From positions 5,375,501 through 5,439,500 of the forward strand of contig JAYKYS010000017.1 of assembly GCA_036924285.1 (NCBI GenBank): a stretch of 64,000 nucleotides of DNA, in the 5' to 3' direction. This document shows, in pieces, positions 10,796 to 21,189 of this stretch. The position numbers and the translations under genes were made by a program. The stretch is from Asterella californica (lineage: Eukaryota; Streptophyta; Marchantiopsida; Marchantiales; Aytoniaceae). Numbering within the stretch: position 1 is the stretch's first letter; each line of letters begins with the position of its first letter. Below the pieces are notes generated by a model that was given only the letters and a program-made list of their open reading frames with translations, was not told the DNA's origin and did no database searches.

Positions 10796-11946
10796 CTTTT
10801 CGCGCACCTACCGCCTTGTTGCGCCAACGGAAGCTCTAGCTCAGTAGGTCGTAAACTTTACACCGCTAACCTGCAAACACAATCACAAGTTAGTGTCCAT
10901 GCACCACTTACCTTATCTCAGTTTGGTCCGGACCGGAGCCGGACCGGAGCCGGACCGTCTCCTTAATCATCAAGCTCAGCAGTTCCTAAGTCTCGACCTA
11001 GTCCCGCCTAGGTCGGTCCCAAACATGAGCAAGTCACAAGATGACTTGGGACGGACTTCCCATAAAGTCTAGGGTCCTAAACGGTGCCTCCAGCACACCT
11101 AGCGGTCCAACCGCTCGTGATGTCTGTCTGGGTCTAGGCTCTCGAACGGTGGTCTAACCCGCCGACCCGTTCCCTAGTCTTGCCCAGCCCTTACATCGGT
11201 CCTAAGTCAGACGTCCAAGTCTGGATCAGAACGTGCCTTGGAACCGGCCCAACCATCACCTCATGCCCCTAGAGTCCGCCCGCCGAATCCTGGGATCGAG
11301 TGACTCGTCCTGGTCCACCCAGGCATCGAGCCCCCCCCCCCCCTCATATATACTTCTGGGGATCGGCGGCCCCGCCCTCCTCTTTGGTCCCTGAAAATTA
11401 TACCACAACCTGATTGTGGTTCGGCCATAACTTCCAGCTCGGAGGTCAGATCGAGGAGTGATATATATCACTGGAAAGCTCTTGACGAGACCTTTCCGAT
11501 GATACCTCACTTGCCTCGAGATCTTATGTGGAGCTCCGTCCACGACCTAAAACGTCTCTGGAGGTCCAACACTTAGCCATTTTTTCAGAAATCTGTGGTC
11601 CAAACCCAAACTCAAACCCTGTGGTTCGGACCAGCGTCCGAACCACGGTCCATCTGCGTCTTGGATCCACGTCTCGATCCTACGTCTCAGACCTATGTCT
11701 CAGACTCATGTTTCGGTCCGTTCTCAGACTCGCCCCCTTAGGTCATCGTTTGTCCGGGGTCCTCTTGGGGTAGGTCCTTATGTCCTAACCCAAGGTTCCA
11801 ACCTTGGTTCAGAGAACCACTTAGGACTCATCTGACTTCCCGGCCAAGCCGTTAAGTCCTACTCGCAGCGTTCACAACCTAGCGCAAGTCCGCTAGAGTT
11901 TTGTTGTTCGCGTCTGCGCCCGATCTTGAGAATGAAGATCACGACA
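10796..11946 (-). repeat. 5' LTR of element 2 (inner end uncertain)
   Basis: The LTR starts at 11946 (TGTCGTGATC on minus). The inner end is taken next to the primer site, but no clean CA precedes it, so the true end could lie 20-100 bp further out. Contents include an 11-bp hairpin (arms 11621-11631/11636-11646), an uninterrupted 13-base C run (11331-11343) next to the TATA box, and an 11-bp GC-rich unit repeated 2.5 times at 10930-10957. Confidence 0.75.
11346..11352 (-). promoter_or_regulatory. TATA box in the element 2 LTR
   Basis: TATATAT on minus is aligned with 5276-5282 of element 1. A 13-base homopolymer run sits just downstream in the transcript direction, where element 1 has a mixed sequence. 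Confidence 0.55.
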
Positions 11947-11964
11947 CATGCCACTTATCCGAGA

Positions 11965-12330
11965 TCATGGGTAAGATCTTCTTCTAGAGCCAACAACCTC
12001 GGTTCTCAGATTCTGGTCTGTGAAAGGCCCTGTACCACCACTCCTCTGTCCAGGAAGATGGTGTTCCGCGAGCCACTCCTGCCTTCGTAGACGGTTGCGA
12101 GGTGGTAATGCTGCCCAAACCTCCTCTAGAAGATCCTGGTCAGTGAGGTCCCAATCCCACAGGAAGAAGTCAAACACCAAACTCCTTGATGAAGGGTTTG
12201 ACCTCGGCCAGTTCTGCTGCCAGTAACACCAACCCTCGAGGATGCATCGACATACTTGAAACTCTGTTGCACTAAGCCACATGTACTTACTGTGAGCCGA
12301 AGGCTCAGTCCTTCCCAAGTTTTCACAGTC
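11965..12330 (-). pseudogene. family G ORF, N-terminal half (copy B)
   Basis: The minus strand encodes, across a frameshift near 12170-12190, a HPRGLVL-type segment followed by DFFLWDWDLTDQDLLEEVW. This matches the ORF of copy C at 62032-62337 (DFFLWNRNLMDQGILEEVW) and, more distantly, the ORF at 28250-28781. The reading ends at the element 2 insertion. No known family is recognised. The module is aromatic, then acidic, and is followed in copies A and C by a Ser/Glu-rich part. It may be a gag-like or accessory protein of a non-autonomous retroelement. Confidence 0.55.
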
Positions 12331-14000
12331 TAGCTTCCACTTTCAAAAGACGAATCTAGTCTTCCAGAAGACAGCTACTCCGTCTTTCGAGATTCTAACA
12401 GTGCTTCCTATGCTCTTCTCGTCTTCCGAACTATATCTAAACAATCCTAACTAAGCAAGGCCTCGCATGGATTCCTAAGAAGACAACCCACCTTGCATTA
12501 CATCCTACTTCCTAACAAAAGATACAAGATATGCGAGAAGTAGAGCGTATGAAAGGTTCACAAGATGGTCGTGGGCTCCTGCGGTGATAGTGACCTCTGA
12601 GAAGACTCCCGAGACAGCTTCCGATTCCATAACATTCTCGGAAGACTTCCCAAAGCCAGGCCTCCCTTCACTGATCTCACATGTCTTCTACTTCCTACAC
12701 GCAATCTAACCTCACAACAGACACAAGACATTCGCACTCTGTTCTTTTGACTTCTCACCTCTCATACACACTCAGAAGAAGCTTGCTGCATGAGAAGACA
12801 TGACCCTCGACCATTCTCTCCAGATTCTACCAACAAGACTTCTCACAACTCTCTTCTAAGTTCGAGAAGAAGAAGGAATAGGCTGCTATGGGTCATACAG
12901 AAGAGACCCGTAACGGACCCTCACGTCTTCTCGCGGATTCTGCCAGCCTTTCGAGTCTTCTAGTCTCTCTAGGAAGAGGTGGATTTGAGAAGCTCTGAAG
13001 ATTGGGAGCATAGGCCTGGTTCCCAACTTTCAGCTTCTCGAAACAATAAACAACTCACCAAATCACTCAAGATTCGTACCAAGCCTCTCTCAACACAAAA
13101 GCAAATCCAATCCACTCTCGATACAAATTACACATAGTCATTTTCCGAAGACTTCAGATTTCAAAAGCGTCTTTCGAAGATGTTTAGGTTTCAAAAGCGT
13201 CTTCCGAAGATGTTCAGGGATTCGGGAGTAGAGGTGCGGTAGGATAGGGAAATTGATAGCTACGGGGTCAAATTTGATAACGACAGTCAGGGAAACTCGA
13301 TAGCAGCTTGGGAAGAAGCTAGAAGATGACTGTCGAAAATTGAGCAGCGCTTCTGCGCCCAATTTCTCAGAAGGAAAATGCGGGATGAGAAATCGATCGA
13401 TTGGTTTACCTGCAAACAACCGGAGAAGGGCGGGGGATACCAAACAAGAGACGAGAAGCAGGGTGGAAGGGAAGAGAACATGAGAAGAACCTCAAACAAT
13501 CTTCTGTCTGCTTCCGCAGTGTCTTCAGTCTTCTGCTTGCTTCTGGCTCCGTCCCCAACTCTAATGCGACTCCACAAAGCTGCTGCTGCCGTCAATGTCT
13601 TGCCACTCCTCAATCGAACAAGATTCCACCTCCGATTCTTCTCAGCCGTCCTTCAATGTCTGCTTCCGGGAGTCTCCAGAAGACTCCTTCAGCTCGATGT
13701 GCTTCCTGTCCTCAGCAATTCGCCCTCGCCTTCTTTCTAGCTGCGAATCGATCTTGGCTCTACTCAATTTCACTCTACTGGCCTTCACTCAATTTGATTA
13801 CCTCTCGATTCAATCTTCTAGGCACAAACCGACCTCGATGCGGGAAGCGGTAGGGTTCCTACGCTAATGCACTTGCTTCGTATCTTCTCGCGTAGTTTAA
13901 GGGTCCTCGACCTACCCGACCTTCCTGACTTACCTACTACCTTGGTGCTACCTGGTAGGTACACCTACTCCTTTACTGAGGAATACGCGGTTAGGCTTCT
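12331..14000 (-). other. non-coding leader of family G copy B
   Basis: There is no supported ORF; the many short ORFs are by-products of GAAGA/TCTTC richness. Alignment by eye with copy C (60300-61990) is good, for example in the block containing CCTAGAGAGACTAGAAGAC (12969 down to 12951; 61329 to 61347 on plus). Confidence 0.6.
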
Positions 14001-14004
14001 GCGA

Positions 14005-14100
14005 TCGCTGTCTTCCGGAAGATACCTGTCTTTCGTCTTCGGAAGATACAACTGAGAAGACGCTTTCCGGAAGACGACCGTCTTCCGAAGAAGTCAACGT
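14005..14100 (-). promoter_or_regulatory. palindromic TTCCGGAA cluster near the start of family G copy B
   Basis: Perfect TTCCGGAA palindromes occur at 14013-14020 and 14065-14072, with related TTCGGAA and TTCCGAA motifs at 14038-14044 and 14093-14099. Paired inverted GAA/TTC units resemble two-unit heat-shock elements, but no contiguous third unit is present. They lie 140-240 bp inside the element start, a promoter-like position in an LTR. The weaker equivalent in copy C argues for caution. Confidence 0.3.
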
Positions 14101-14243
14101 CTTATTACGAAAAAGATCGTAAGATCATCTTCCTTCTAAAGAAGGCGTAATCTTTAGTAACAAAGCTTCTTCAGTTATACAAACAAGCTATTAACCTTAA
14201 AAATTTCAAAAATTCGTGAATCCTGTAAATTGTGGGCACCACA

Positions 14244-14864
14244 GGAAGCACGACTTGCCTCTTCTTAGAAGATAGACAAGGGAGGAATGGGTGGAAGATA
14301 GAAGCTTACCAGGAGCCAAGGAAGCGTCTTCTGACGAAGCTGTTTCTTCACCTCTTCTCCAAGGAGAAAGCGCAGAAGACAAGATACCTTGGAGATCAGG
14401 ACGTGGAGTGCTTGGAAGCTATCTGAGAAGGAATACATGTCAACTGGGACGTCATCTTCCACGCTTACATCCAGGCCGAGTTGGTGTACTTGGGCATCCC
14501 AGCAGGAAGGCACCTCACCCCGTTCTTTTGCTATATGTACGTGTCCAAGAGGGATCTGACAGAAGACCAGTTGGCGAGGCATGGACCAACAAGACAATGC
14601 GAGGTGAAGAAAGAGACCTCGGGAGAAGAAGATCGAGCAGCGGCCGTAACTCTCCCTCTCACTTTAGTGTCTCAGACGAGATCATGCACTCATCAGAATA
14701 CGCTGCTGGTGCGAGAAGACGACTCCAGCGGTATAGAAGACGCATCACCACCGAGGAAGATGGGGCCTAAGAGTGTGCCTAGGAAGAGCGCCTCTTTCCT
14801 GATCATTCATTCTAGATCGGAGTCAGATTCTCATGAAGAGACGTTGAGCACCTGGATCACGTAG
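14244..14864 (+). pseudogene. family G ORF, middle part (copy A)
   Basis: The frame holding 14244-14864 encodes a basic hydrophobic start (FLHLFSKEKAQKTRYLGDQD), an in-frame TGA at 14424-14426, then AYIQAELVYLGIPAG and a Ser/Glu/Asp-rich segment, closing with TAG at 14862-14864. The same order is found in copy C at 62350-62960. The frame begins with the codon that follows the break point of copy B, so the gene is divided between two strands here. Function unknown. The hydrophobic-then-acidic layout is reminiscent of gag-like proteins of unclassified plant retroelements, which is inference only. Confidence 0.55.
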
Positions 14865-15043
14865 AAGACAGCTTCTGCAACTGCAGGGAGTCTTTCAAAG
14901 ACTCCAGAAGTCGAGGTATGGGTTGACATTCCGACTGCGACTCAAGGAAGCGCAGCGAAGAGAACCTCTCCTGCAGAAGAGATCTTCCACCCCGGAAGAT
15001 GAGAAGAGTAGCGTCTTCTCGAGCGCAGAAGTAGAAGACCACA

Positions 15044-16156
15044 ATGGTGGAAGAGGCATCCTTGTCTCTAGAAGATGAGGAGGACACCTCCGATCAATTC
15101 GTGAGGATGAACCTGTCTTCTGCGAGAAGAAGGTTGGAGGAATTCAGCGTCTTCTTCCATTCGGAGATCCAGCCAGCCATGGAGTTGGTGGAGAAGCGTG
15201 CGATGACTCAAGAGAAGCCATTGCGACCTGGATTCGGTCTGCGTACATTGATGCAGCAGGAAGAGGTCAAGAAGAAGGTGGACACGCTGGAAGCCAACCT
15301 CCGCACCACGGAGAAACTTGCAGCGAGGGACAAGACGAAAGCAGTCTGCCAAGGAGTCAACACAATTGAGGAAGAGCAACCAAGATTTGCATGCACGTCT
15401 ATAGCAGCGTGACCAGGAGATTTTGCAAATCTGAGATAACCTCCTCTCGCAGAAGAGAAGACGACATGGAAGGCAGTGCGAGAAGCCACGAAAGCACAAG
15501 CCGCAGCAGAGAAGAAGCAACGGGATGAAGTAGAAGCTCGAGCAAAGGGACTCATGGCGCAGATAGTGGAAGCACTTCGCAAGAAGTTCAACTTCACCAT
15601 GGGTAGAAAGCTTCTCATCCTAGCTAGGGAGTGGGATGATGATTCCAGGGTGATGTTAGTGGAGTGCAAGGATAGCATGTTCCGCTACCTGGATTGGCAG
15701 ATTGAGGACTTAAAGACGCTTTACGGTCTTCCCTCGATTCCACAGTCAGCAGCTACATCTTCCCATGCTCCAGGACCAGCGATCGGAGAAGATTTGGAGA
15801 AGGAGGAGTTTGACCTCGCTGTCCACTTGATAGTGACAACGCTGGAAGCCGAGAAGATCCCTGAAGAAGCCCCAGAAGACAAGGTGTCTTCTGGAAGACG
15901 AGAAGTAGAGTTGTCTTCCTAGGTGTTTCGAGTGGAGGAGGTGACTTCCTCTGACCACTGTGAAGTCTCTTCAGCTCCTAGCGTCGAACCAATGACAAAG
16001 AAGAGCGAGGAAGCGCATGTGGACTCAGCTTCCCAGAAGACGCTTCCATTTTCCGGAGCCGTCCTAGAAGAGCAAGCCACAAACATCGAGGAGGAAGCCA
16101 CCCGATGTACCAGCAGGGCTTCCTCTTTTATCAGAGGTCGATTTAGGAGCATGTAG
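15044..16156 (+). pseudogene. family G ORF, coiled-coil C-terminus (copy A)
   Basis: A single frame runs about 370 codons with three stops (15410, about 15437 and 15920). It is Glu/Lys/Ala-rich with heptad-like helices (REATKAQAAAEKKQRDEVEA; VDTLEANLRTTEKLAARDK) and ends in a Ser/Glu-rich tail. The preceding frame at 14244-14864 connects to it through a frameshift and stops between 14865 and 15044. Coiled coils followed by acidic tails also characterise family S and element C ORFs. No enzymatic motif is visible. Confidence 0.5.
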
Positions 16157-17314
16157 AACCAATCAAGAGGAGATCACACCCAGCGAATTAGAGTAGGTAG
16201 TAAGTTAGGAAGACAATTGACTTGCTAATTTTGATAGGAAGCGAAGTCTACTATCTTGGGAAGTGACAGTTTTCTTTTTATTTTTAGATGACTGTCCATG
16301 TGAAAGAGTAGACAATGGTAGAAATAGAAAGTAAGTTTCCAAACTAAGTAGAGAGCCGACTGCATGTGAGGTGGTGGCCTTCTGACAGCACCCCATCTCT
16401 CTTGGATGCAAGTTGGAGATTGGTGGAGAGGATCTCTCCTGCGACTCAAGTGCAGAAGTATAAAGTAGAACAAAGAGTAGGATTTTGAAACACATGTGAG
16501 AGACACATTTTACTGTGCAGATTGATACACACTGTAATCTTAGCACAGTGCACACATTACGCCCATTGGTAGAGACATACGAATAGATTTTGGAGTATAC
16601 AAGTGGGGTCTGCATTCTCGCTTCCAGCAGTGGATCAAAGATGTAGATAAAGGTAATGAACATCCTAGAGCAGGGAATGACATAATCGTGTAGTCTTGTT
16701 TCTAAGCTGGTGTGTCGAGGAGTAGGAGCAGAAAGTGGAGGGAGTGAGCTTCTCGAAACCAATGTACCTTATTCTCGAGGAATTGATTTTAGATTTGAGT
16801 GCAAAAGCTTTGTCTGTGTCTTCTGGACAGTGGGTTTCTCGAATTCACATGCAATTGTGCATGAGAAGCCTTCTTCTTGAGTGGCGGTGATTGTTAGAAG
16901 CTGTGCAGAGTCGAAGCTTGTCTCATCCAATGGAGCACTTCGGATCCACATACAGACAGTCCTATGGATAAGCGATCCTAGACGACAGAGTAGTCAGAGC
17001 AACGATAGAAGAAGAAAGAAGCCTTCTTCCCACAGTAGAAGACGACATCCTCGAGTAGAAGACTGTGTAACTGTGAGCCAATTTGTGATCTTCTTCCTCA
17101 AATTACTACAAGCAAGGATGGCTTGTTAGTCAGGATCCGGACTAGAAGCCTGTCGGAGTCTTAATTTCTCATTTTCATCTTGTTTCCTCTTGTTTGGATT
17201 TTTCTCTTCTTCCCCATCTTCTCTCATCTTCTCATCTTCCTAGTGAGCTTCTTCTTCTAGTGAGCTTCCAAGACTTCTATTGAGCTTCCGTGAAGGTGAA
17301 TGTCGTTGTTGTGC
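16157..17314 (+). other. non-coding 3' region of family G copy A
   Basis: No supported gene. A TATAAAG motif lies near 16459 and a pyrimidine-rich run at about 17160-17290. No matching stretch is available in the truncated copy C. Confidence 0.4.
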
Positions 17315-17789
17315 TGCAGGAAAACCGTTTTTGTAGACAGAAGCCTAGGAAAGCTACAGGAGGCATACACCTTGTGATTGATCTAACCCCGTTGGGAATT
17401 AGAAGAGCAATGTGTGATAGACAGTGATAATTTGAAGTCTACGAAGTAGGAGCAGTCTTCTGGAGGTGTGAGAAGCCAAATTGAACTCCCAGAAGTCGAG
17501 AATTATTTCGAGAAGACTGGAAGTCATGATCTGGAAGCAGGAAATATTTTCCCGAGCTTCTCTCAATGGGTATTTGTGTGATATTTTAGGTTGTAGTTGT
17601 TTGTTTGGGTCCAGGGCACCTTCTGAAGGTCTGGAAGCCGTGTGGTTTTGTGAGAAGACGGGATTTCTAGATAAACCCGTGTGTTTGAACAAATCTTAGA
17701 ACTTAGAGCAGTGATAGTTGTGCAAATCCTCTGTGAGAACGATATCTTTTATGCTAAATAGGCTAAAGGAAAAATCCTGAGACACTACA
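17315..17789 (+). repeat. family G terminal tail
   Basis: This stretch aligns with about 40650-41149, sharing TAGGAGCAGTCTTCTGGAGG, TTGTGAGAAGACGGGATTTC and the end GACACTACA. A short internal motif (GCAAATCCTCTGTG then GAACGATATC) resembles the CTGTGG-ATCGA motif often found close to the end of long plant gypsy LTRs; that resemblance is from memory. It supports reading this tail as an LTR end. Confidence 0.65.
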
Positions 17790-18057
17790 AGTCTTAGTGT
17801 GGATCCCCACGCTTAAACATTCTTACTCCCTGCCACCTAGAACTTAATCTAGAATAATTGCTTACATTGATCTCTCTTGAAGAGTGATGCTTAAATAGCC
17901 TCTTGAATCGAGCTTAGTACCCTTGCTGAGCCTAAACAGCCAACCAGCTAAAACGGCAATGCATAGCTTTTCCACTTAACGTCGTCTCTAAACTACACTA
18001 ACTACCACAATCGATTTACTTACTCTACTCAGCTGCTTTCCCTACTACCTCCTCTAT

Positions 18058-18736
18058 CTATTGTAAGAGGTCAAATACCTCCATAGGATTTCGCTCAAAG
18101 TGATCTGGTTCCTGTAATAAAGTTACCTCTTCCTCGTTGGAAACATCCTCTGTTGCCACCTGATTGGTTACGGCTTGCACCTCTCCCTCTGGTCTCGTGC
18201 CCTTTGGGTGCTGAAGCCTCTCCAGTAGATTCTTTCTCTCTAAACACCAAGCTTCCAACGTTCCCGTTAAATATGTAAGCGCACTAAAGGTTGGTGTCTT
18301 CACGGCCAATTGTTGTCGTATCTCTAATTATCACGGTAGAGGTTTACTAACTCACATATCACTCACATGTTATGATTAGATCTCTCCTTGTGAAGCCGCA
18401 TTAATTACCTTCAGCTTACTGTAAGCTCCTTGCAACTGCTGCAGCTGTCAAAGGTTCAAATGCCCAGCTAAACCTTGTTGTAACTTTGTAACTGACGTAG
18501 TAACTCCAGACGACTCACTACGCATCCTCTCCTAAGACATTGATCTTATCCAGCAGTCCTTTGACTGCTTGGAAGAGTCTAGTTTTATCCCCTTGCAAAC
18601 TACCAAGTAGCTGAAGTGCGGATTGCACTTTCAGCTGCCACTGTCCTCTTATTGTTCCCATGATCTTTTCTGCCACCTCCATAGCTCCTAATACCGGATG
18701 ACTTATAACATCCTCTTTGGTCACGAGTTTCTCCAC
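18058..18736 (-). pseudogene. element C coiled-coil fragment
   Basis: Two ORFs on minus (18736-18518 and 18309-18058) with broken sequence between them encode helical, Gln/Leu/Glu-rich peptide, for example SALQLLGSLQGDKTRLFQAV and an acidic end with EEEVTLLQEPDHFERN. The part in between carries several stops but retains helical text (KLQQGLAGHLNL). Function unknown; likely the C-terminal part of a gag-like protein. Confidence 0.4.
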
Positions 18737-18920
18737 TTTGGGTTTTGCTAACTCTTTCTGTCGCTTCTCTCATGTATTAAGAGAAGTTATAAACCTTTCA
18801 GGAATGGATCCCCATTCCTGTTTTAGGAATATACAGATGTTGTAAAAAATGAGAAAAGACAACATAGCTCTTGGTTAATGTGCAACGAATCCACTTGTCT
18901 CCCCACTGATGTACTTAAGA

Positions 18921-18999
18921 TGGACCTCCCGTTTACACGCGGTAACCTGGAGGTCCACGAGTGGCTATGGTGGTCTTCTCAAGCCCACCACAGCCACTC
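18921..18999. repeat. two adjacent hairpins
   Basis: First hairpin: arms 18921-18929 and 18949-18957 (9 bp perfect, 19-nt loop). Second: arms 18959-18973 and 18985-18999 (15 bp with one A/C mismatch, 11-nt loop). They are two bases apart and lie inside element C non-coding sequence. Confidence 0.85.
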
Positions 19000-19115
19000 T
19001 ATCTGCGATCCCTTAATGAAGTCTGGCCTCTGAGGTGTGAGCAAAGCTATCATCTACTCACAACTCAGACACTTGTCAGTCCAAAAATTGATATCCGGAT
19101 GAAGAAGACTTAGGA

Positions 19116-19503
19116 CCTCTTCCCACCAGTCTTTTTCTTCACTAGCAGGTGTCTGAAAACTTGTCGTAAGATTAGATGATTTTTCTTGATGTTTGTGCCG
19201 AAAACTTTTGTCTTCACACATGATTATCACGAATGCAGTTTTTAAGACATCAAGAGAAATCATCTAGTCTTACAACGAGTCTCACAGAAGTGTGGTACTC
19301 CACGTGGCGTGCTATCAACGTCCTCAAGTCTCAATAACTTGGGGGAGTACCCCTGGGGGTACCCTCAGCCCAAAACTGTGGAGCGGTCGATTTTGCCTCG
19401 GGACTCCCTGTTTCTTGAAAAAATTACACAGTGAGAAGACAAAAGTATTTGTTCTGACACAAAATTTCTTTTTGGATAGAAAAGAAAGACTGGTGGGAAG
19501 AGG
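19116..19503. repeat. foldback (long inverted repeat)
   Basis: Outer arms 19116-19134 and 19485-19503 are 19-bp perfect inverted copies. An inner imperfect pair of about 32 bp lies at about 19161-19194 and 19238-19270, and a further short pair near 19205-19217 and 19432-19443. The whole could fold into a branched cruciform. Confidence 0.75.
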
Positions 19504-19514
19504 CCCTTAAAGGA

Positions 19515-19745
19515 CTTGATAAGACCCTTCTCCATCAACTATACCACCTTAGTGTAACCTGCAAGCGCTTTGCTGAAATCTTGAGCCTGTGGTAAGTTGT
19601 ATACTTCTGTCCACACTTCCGCCATCCAAGTATATGGTCTCCTCGGAATCTGTAAATGATCAGGAACTGGTACTCCGCCCTTATTATATAACATTAATTC
19701 CTGACACAAATGTATATCCAGTCTTGTCTGAACAGTTGCTTTAAT
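19515..19745 (-). pseudogene. element C ORF fragment with PRRPYTWMAEVW motif
   Basis: The minus strand encodes a readable peptide with CQELMLYNKGGVPVPDHLQ, PRRPYTWMAEVWTEVYNL and a stop shortly before KSFKG. It looks like genuine coding sequence by composition. I recognise no named family. It is followed on the minus strand directly by the foldback, which may have interrupted it. Confidence 0.4.
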
Positions 19746-20399
19746 CCGAAGACCTCTAACTCTTCCGCCAGCTTAGCTGAAATCGGAGGGAGTCTGATCC
19801 TTCTCGGTCATAATATTTTGACCTCGATCAAGTCCACCATGATAGCTATTCCTCTAAACTACTGAATACTCCCCTTGGGTATAAAGCAATTCTCTCCAAA
19901 ACATTCCAACCTTTCCAAGGTTCACGAACTGAACCTTGAAAAATCATGCACACAAGTTCCTGATTCTCTCTATACTACTCTCAAGAGGTTTCACACAAAC
20001 ACGTCAAGAGTGCATTGGTTCCCTCGCCCTTCACTGAATTACTAAACTTGACCTCAACCTACAATACACCATTTTCTCGAATAGAAATCCCCTTCCCATG
20101 ACTTGAGTAATTACTACTTCCGTCGTGTTACGAATTGACTGCATCCATAGCTTCACATTGTGACCCACAACACAGCGATAACCTTCTCTCTCGTGATAAC
20201 TATATCAATTCCCAGTGCTATCGACTACAATCTTTCTTCCATATGATCTCCGGTTCGAGGAATCAACGGCAGGCTAAGCCAGCTGTTGATTCGTCACGGA
20301 CCAACGGTTGGCTTAGCTTGTCGATTGTACTTCCCGGCTGGTCTACACGGACTAGCAACATACTTACTCCCAGTCGAGTGGTTTATACTTCTTGGTGGA

Positions 20400-20690
20400 A
20401 ATATACCTTCTTCTCTTGTTTGTGAGCTAACTGTTCACAGAGTCGTTGCTTCTCTTGCTCTATCCCACTACCTTCCTCGCTTCCCTACTTCCTGTAGTAC
20501 ACGTACAACCTTCTCCTGAACTTCACATAGTTGACCTTCCAACCAAACAACTTTAGACTTATTTTGCTGTAACTCGTGTTTGACAGGTTGAATCTCATGT
20601 GGACCTTATAGCTGCTGAAGTCGAGTTTGCATCTCCTTCTCTCTAGCCTTCCTAACCTTCAGCAGCTTCTCAGTTCGTTTGTAGACACCA
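20400..20690 (-). pseudogene. element C coiled-coil fragment next to the R2-like insertion
   Basis: Minus-strand text beginning TEKLLKVRKAREKEMQTRLQ and continuing (after a TAA) with Gln/Glu/Lys/Val-rich helix, then, after a frameshift, QEKQRLCEQLAHKQEKK. It is probably the continuation of the Gln-rich coil encoded at 24612-24430 on the other side of the insertion. Confidence 0.45.
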
Positions 20691-20699
20691 ATGAACAAG

Positions 20700-21189
20700 T
20701 CTACATTTGCTTCGAATGGAACGGTCGAATGGAATGAGCGGATGAGCGGAGGGAAGCGGAGCGGGGAGGGGAGGGATGGGAGTGAGATCGCAGGGAGGGT
20801 TTGTGAGAGAAGGGAGGTGTTAGAGGAGGATATCGCAGGTTCTTTTTACATATTTATCTTTGTTTTCTCTTTCTCTTTCTTTTGCACTTCAAATTAGTAC
20901 ATTTTGTAGAGGAATGAGTGAGTATTAAATAGTTTTAGTTTTTCTGAGATTTTAGGGTTACATAGTGTTCTTTTTAAGGTTTTTGAGAGATTTTGGAGAG
21001 ATTTCTTGTCACATTTAGTGTATTTATTTTCTTCCTCTTTACATATCGGGGTTCAGGGTTCTTTTTCTTCTTCTCTTTTTCTTTTTTTCTTTCTTTTCTT
21101 TCTCTTTTCTTTTCCTTTTCTTGTTTTTTCTTTTTCTAAGAGGTTTATTATGAGTATCGTTTGATCAGATATCATTTTTTTCTCTAGCT
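20700..21189 (+). other. 5' leader of the R2-like element
   Basis: A purine-rich GGGAAGCGGAGCGGGGAGGG block near 20752-20771 is followed by T-rich sequence and a strong polypyrimidine run at about 21058-21140, ending 50 bp before the ORF. No ORF of note. The left border of the element is inferred only from the end of element C similarity. Confidence 0.45.

Larger units (their letters stand above)
7908..11946 (-). mobile_element. Ty3/gypsy chromovirus, element 2 (3'-truncated)
   Basis: Reading the minus strand from 11946: an LTR starting TGTCGTGATC, primer-binding site, gag, CCHC knuckle, protease, RT and the first part of RNase H. Similarity to element 1 ends abruptly near 7908, so the rest of RNase H, integrase, 3' UTR and 3' LTR are missing. 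The LTR start abuts family G sequence at 11947, so the element was inserted in a family G copy. The frame is broken by stops and by two compensating frameshifts around the gag-pol join. It is the same family as element 1, in opposite orientation. Confidence 0.93.
11947..14243 (-). mobile_element. family G repeat, copy B (5' half)
   Basis: Reading minus from 14243, the element starts TGTGGTGCCCACA and runs collinearly with 60063-62337 on plus (copy C), including the same non-coding leader rich in GAAGAC and CTTC motifs and the same N-terminal ORF half. Both copies lose similarity to their flanks exactly at TGTGG, which defines the true left end. It is cut at 11947 by the LTR of element 2. It lies head-to-head with copy A, which starts at 14244. 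Confidence 0.75.
14244..17789 (+). mobile_element. family G repeat, copy A (3' half)
   Basis: This part starts at a codon equivalent to position 62351 of copy C and runs through the C-terminal half of the same ORF, a coiled-coil region and a long 3' tail, ending with GACACTACA at 17789. The same tail end occurs independently at 41149, where it abuts unrelated sequence, so CACTACA is the genuine right end. Family G therefore begins TGTGG and ends CTACA, about 5.8 kb if halves B and A are summed. I see no pair of terminal repeats inside it. Confidence 0.7.

Noticed and set aside
13287..13853. Overlapping ORFs of 100-150 codons on both strands
   Set aside because: They lie in the non-coding leader of family G and are not conserved in copy C.
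14291..14770. 159-codon ORF, Arg/Ser-rich, plus strand
   Set aside because: Out-of-frame shadow of the family G ORF: the neighbouring frame matches copy C and carries the conserved hydrophobic and acidic text.
15068..15678. Two long minus-strand ORFs (150 and 156 codons), Leu/Ser/Cys-rich
   Set aside because: Antisense shadows of the coiled-coil frame 15044-16156; GAAGA-rich coding DNA yields open TCTTC frames on the other strand.
16205..16762. 185-codon minus-strand ORF
   Set aside because: No domain, no counterpart in other family G copies; low-complexity Ser/Leu/Phe composition suggests chance.
12000..17300. Very frequent GAAGAC (type IIS site) as possible engineered DNA
   Set aside because: The motif is spread through coding and non-coding parts of a dispersed repeat present at 60-63 kb as well; it is a family composition bias.
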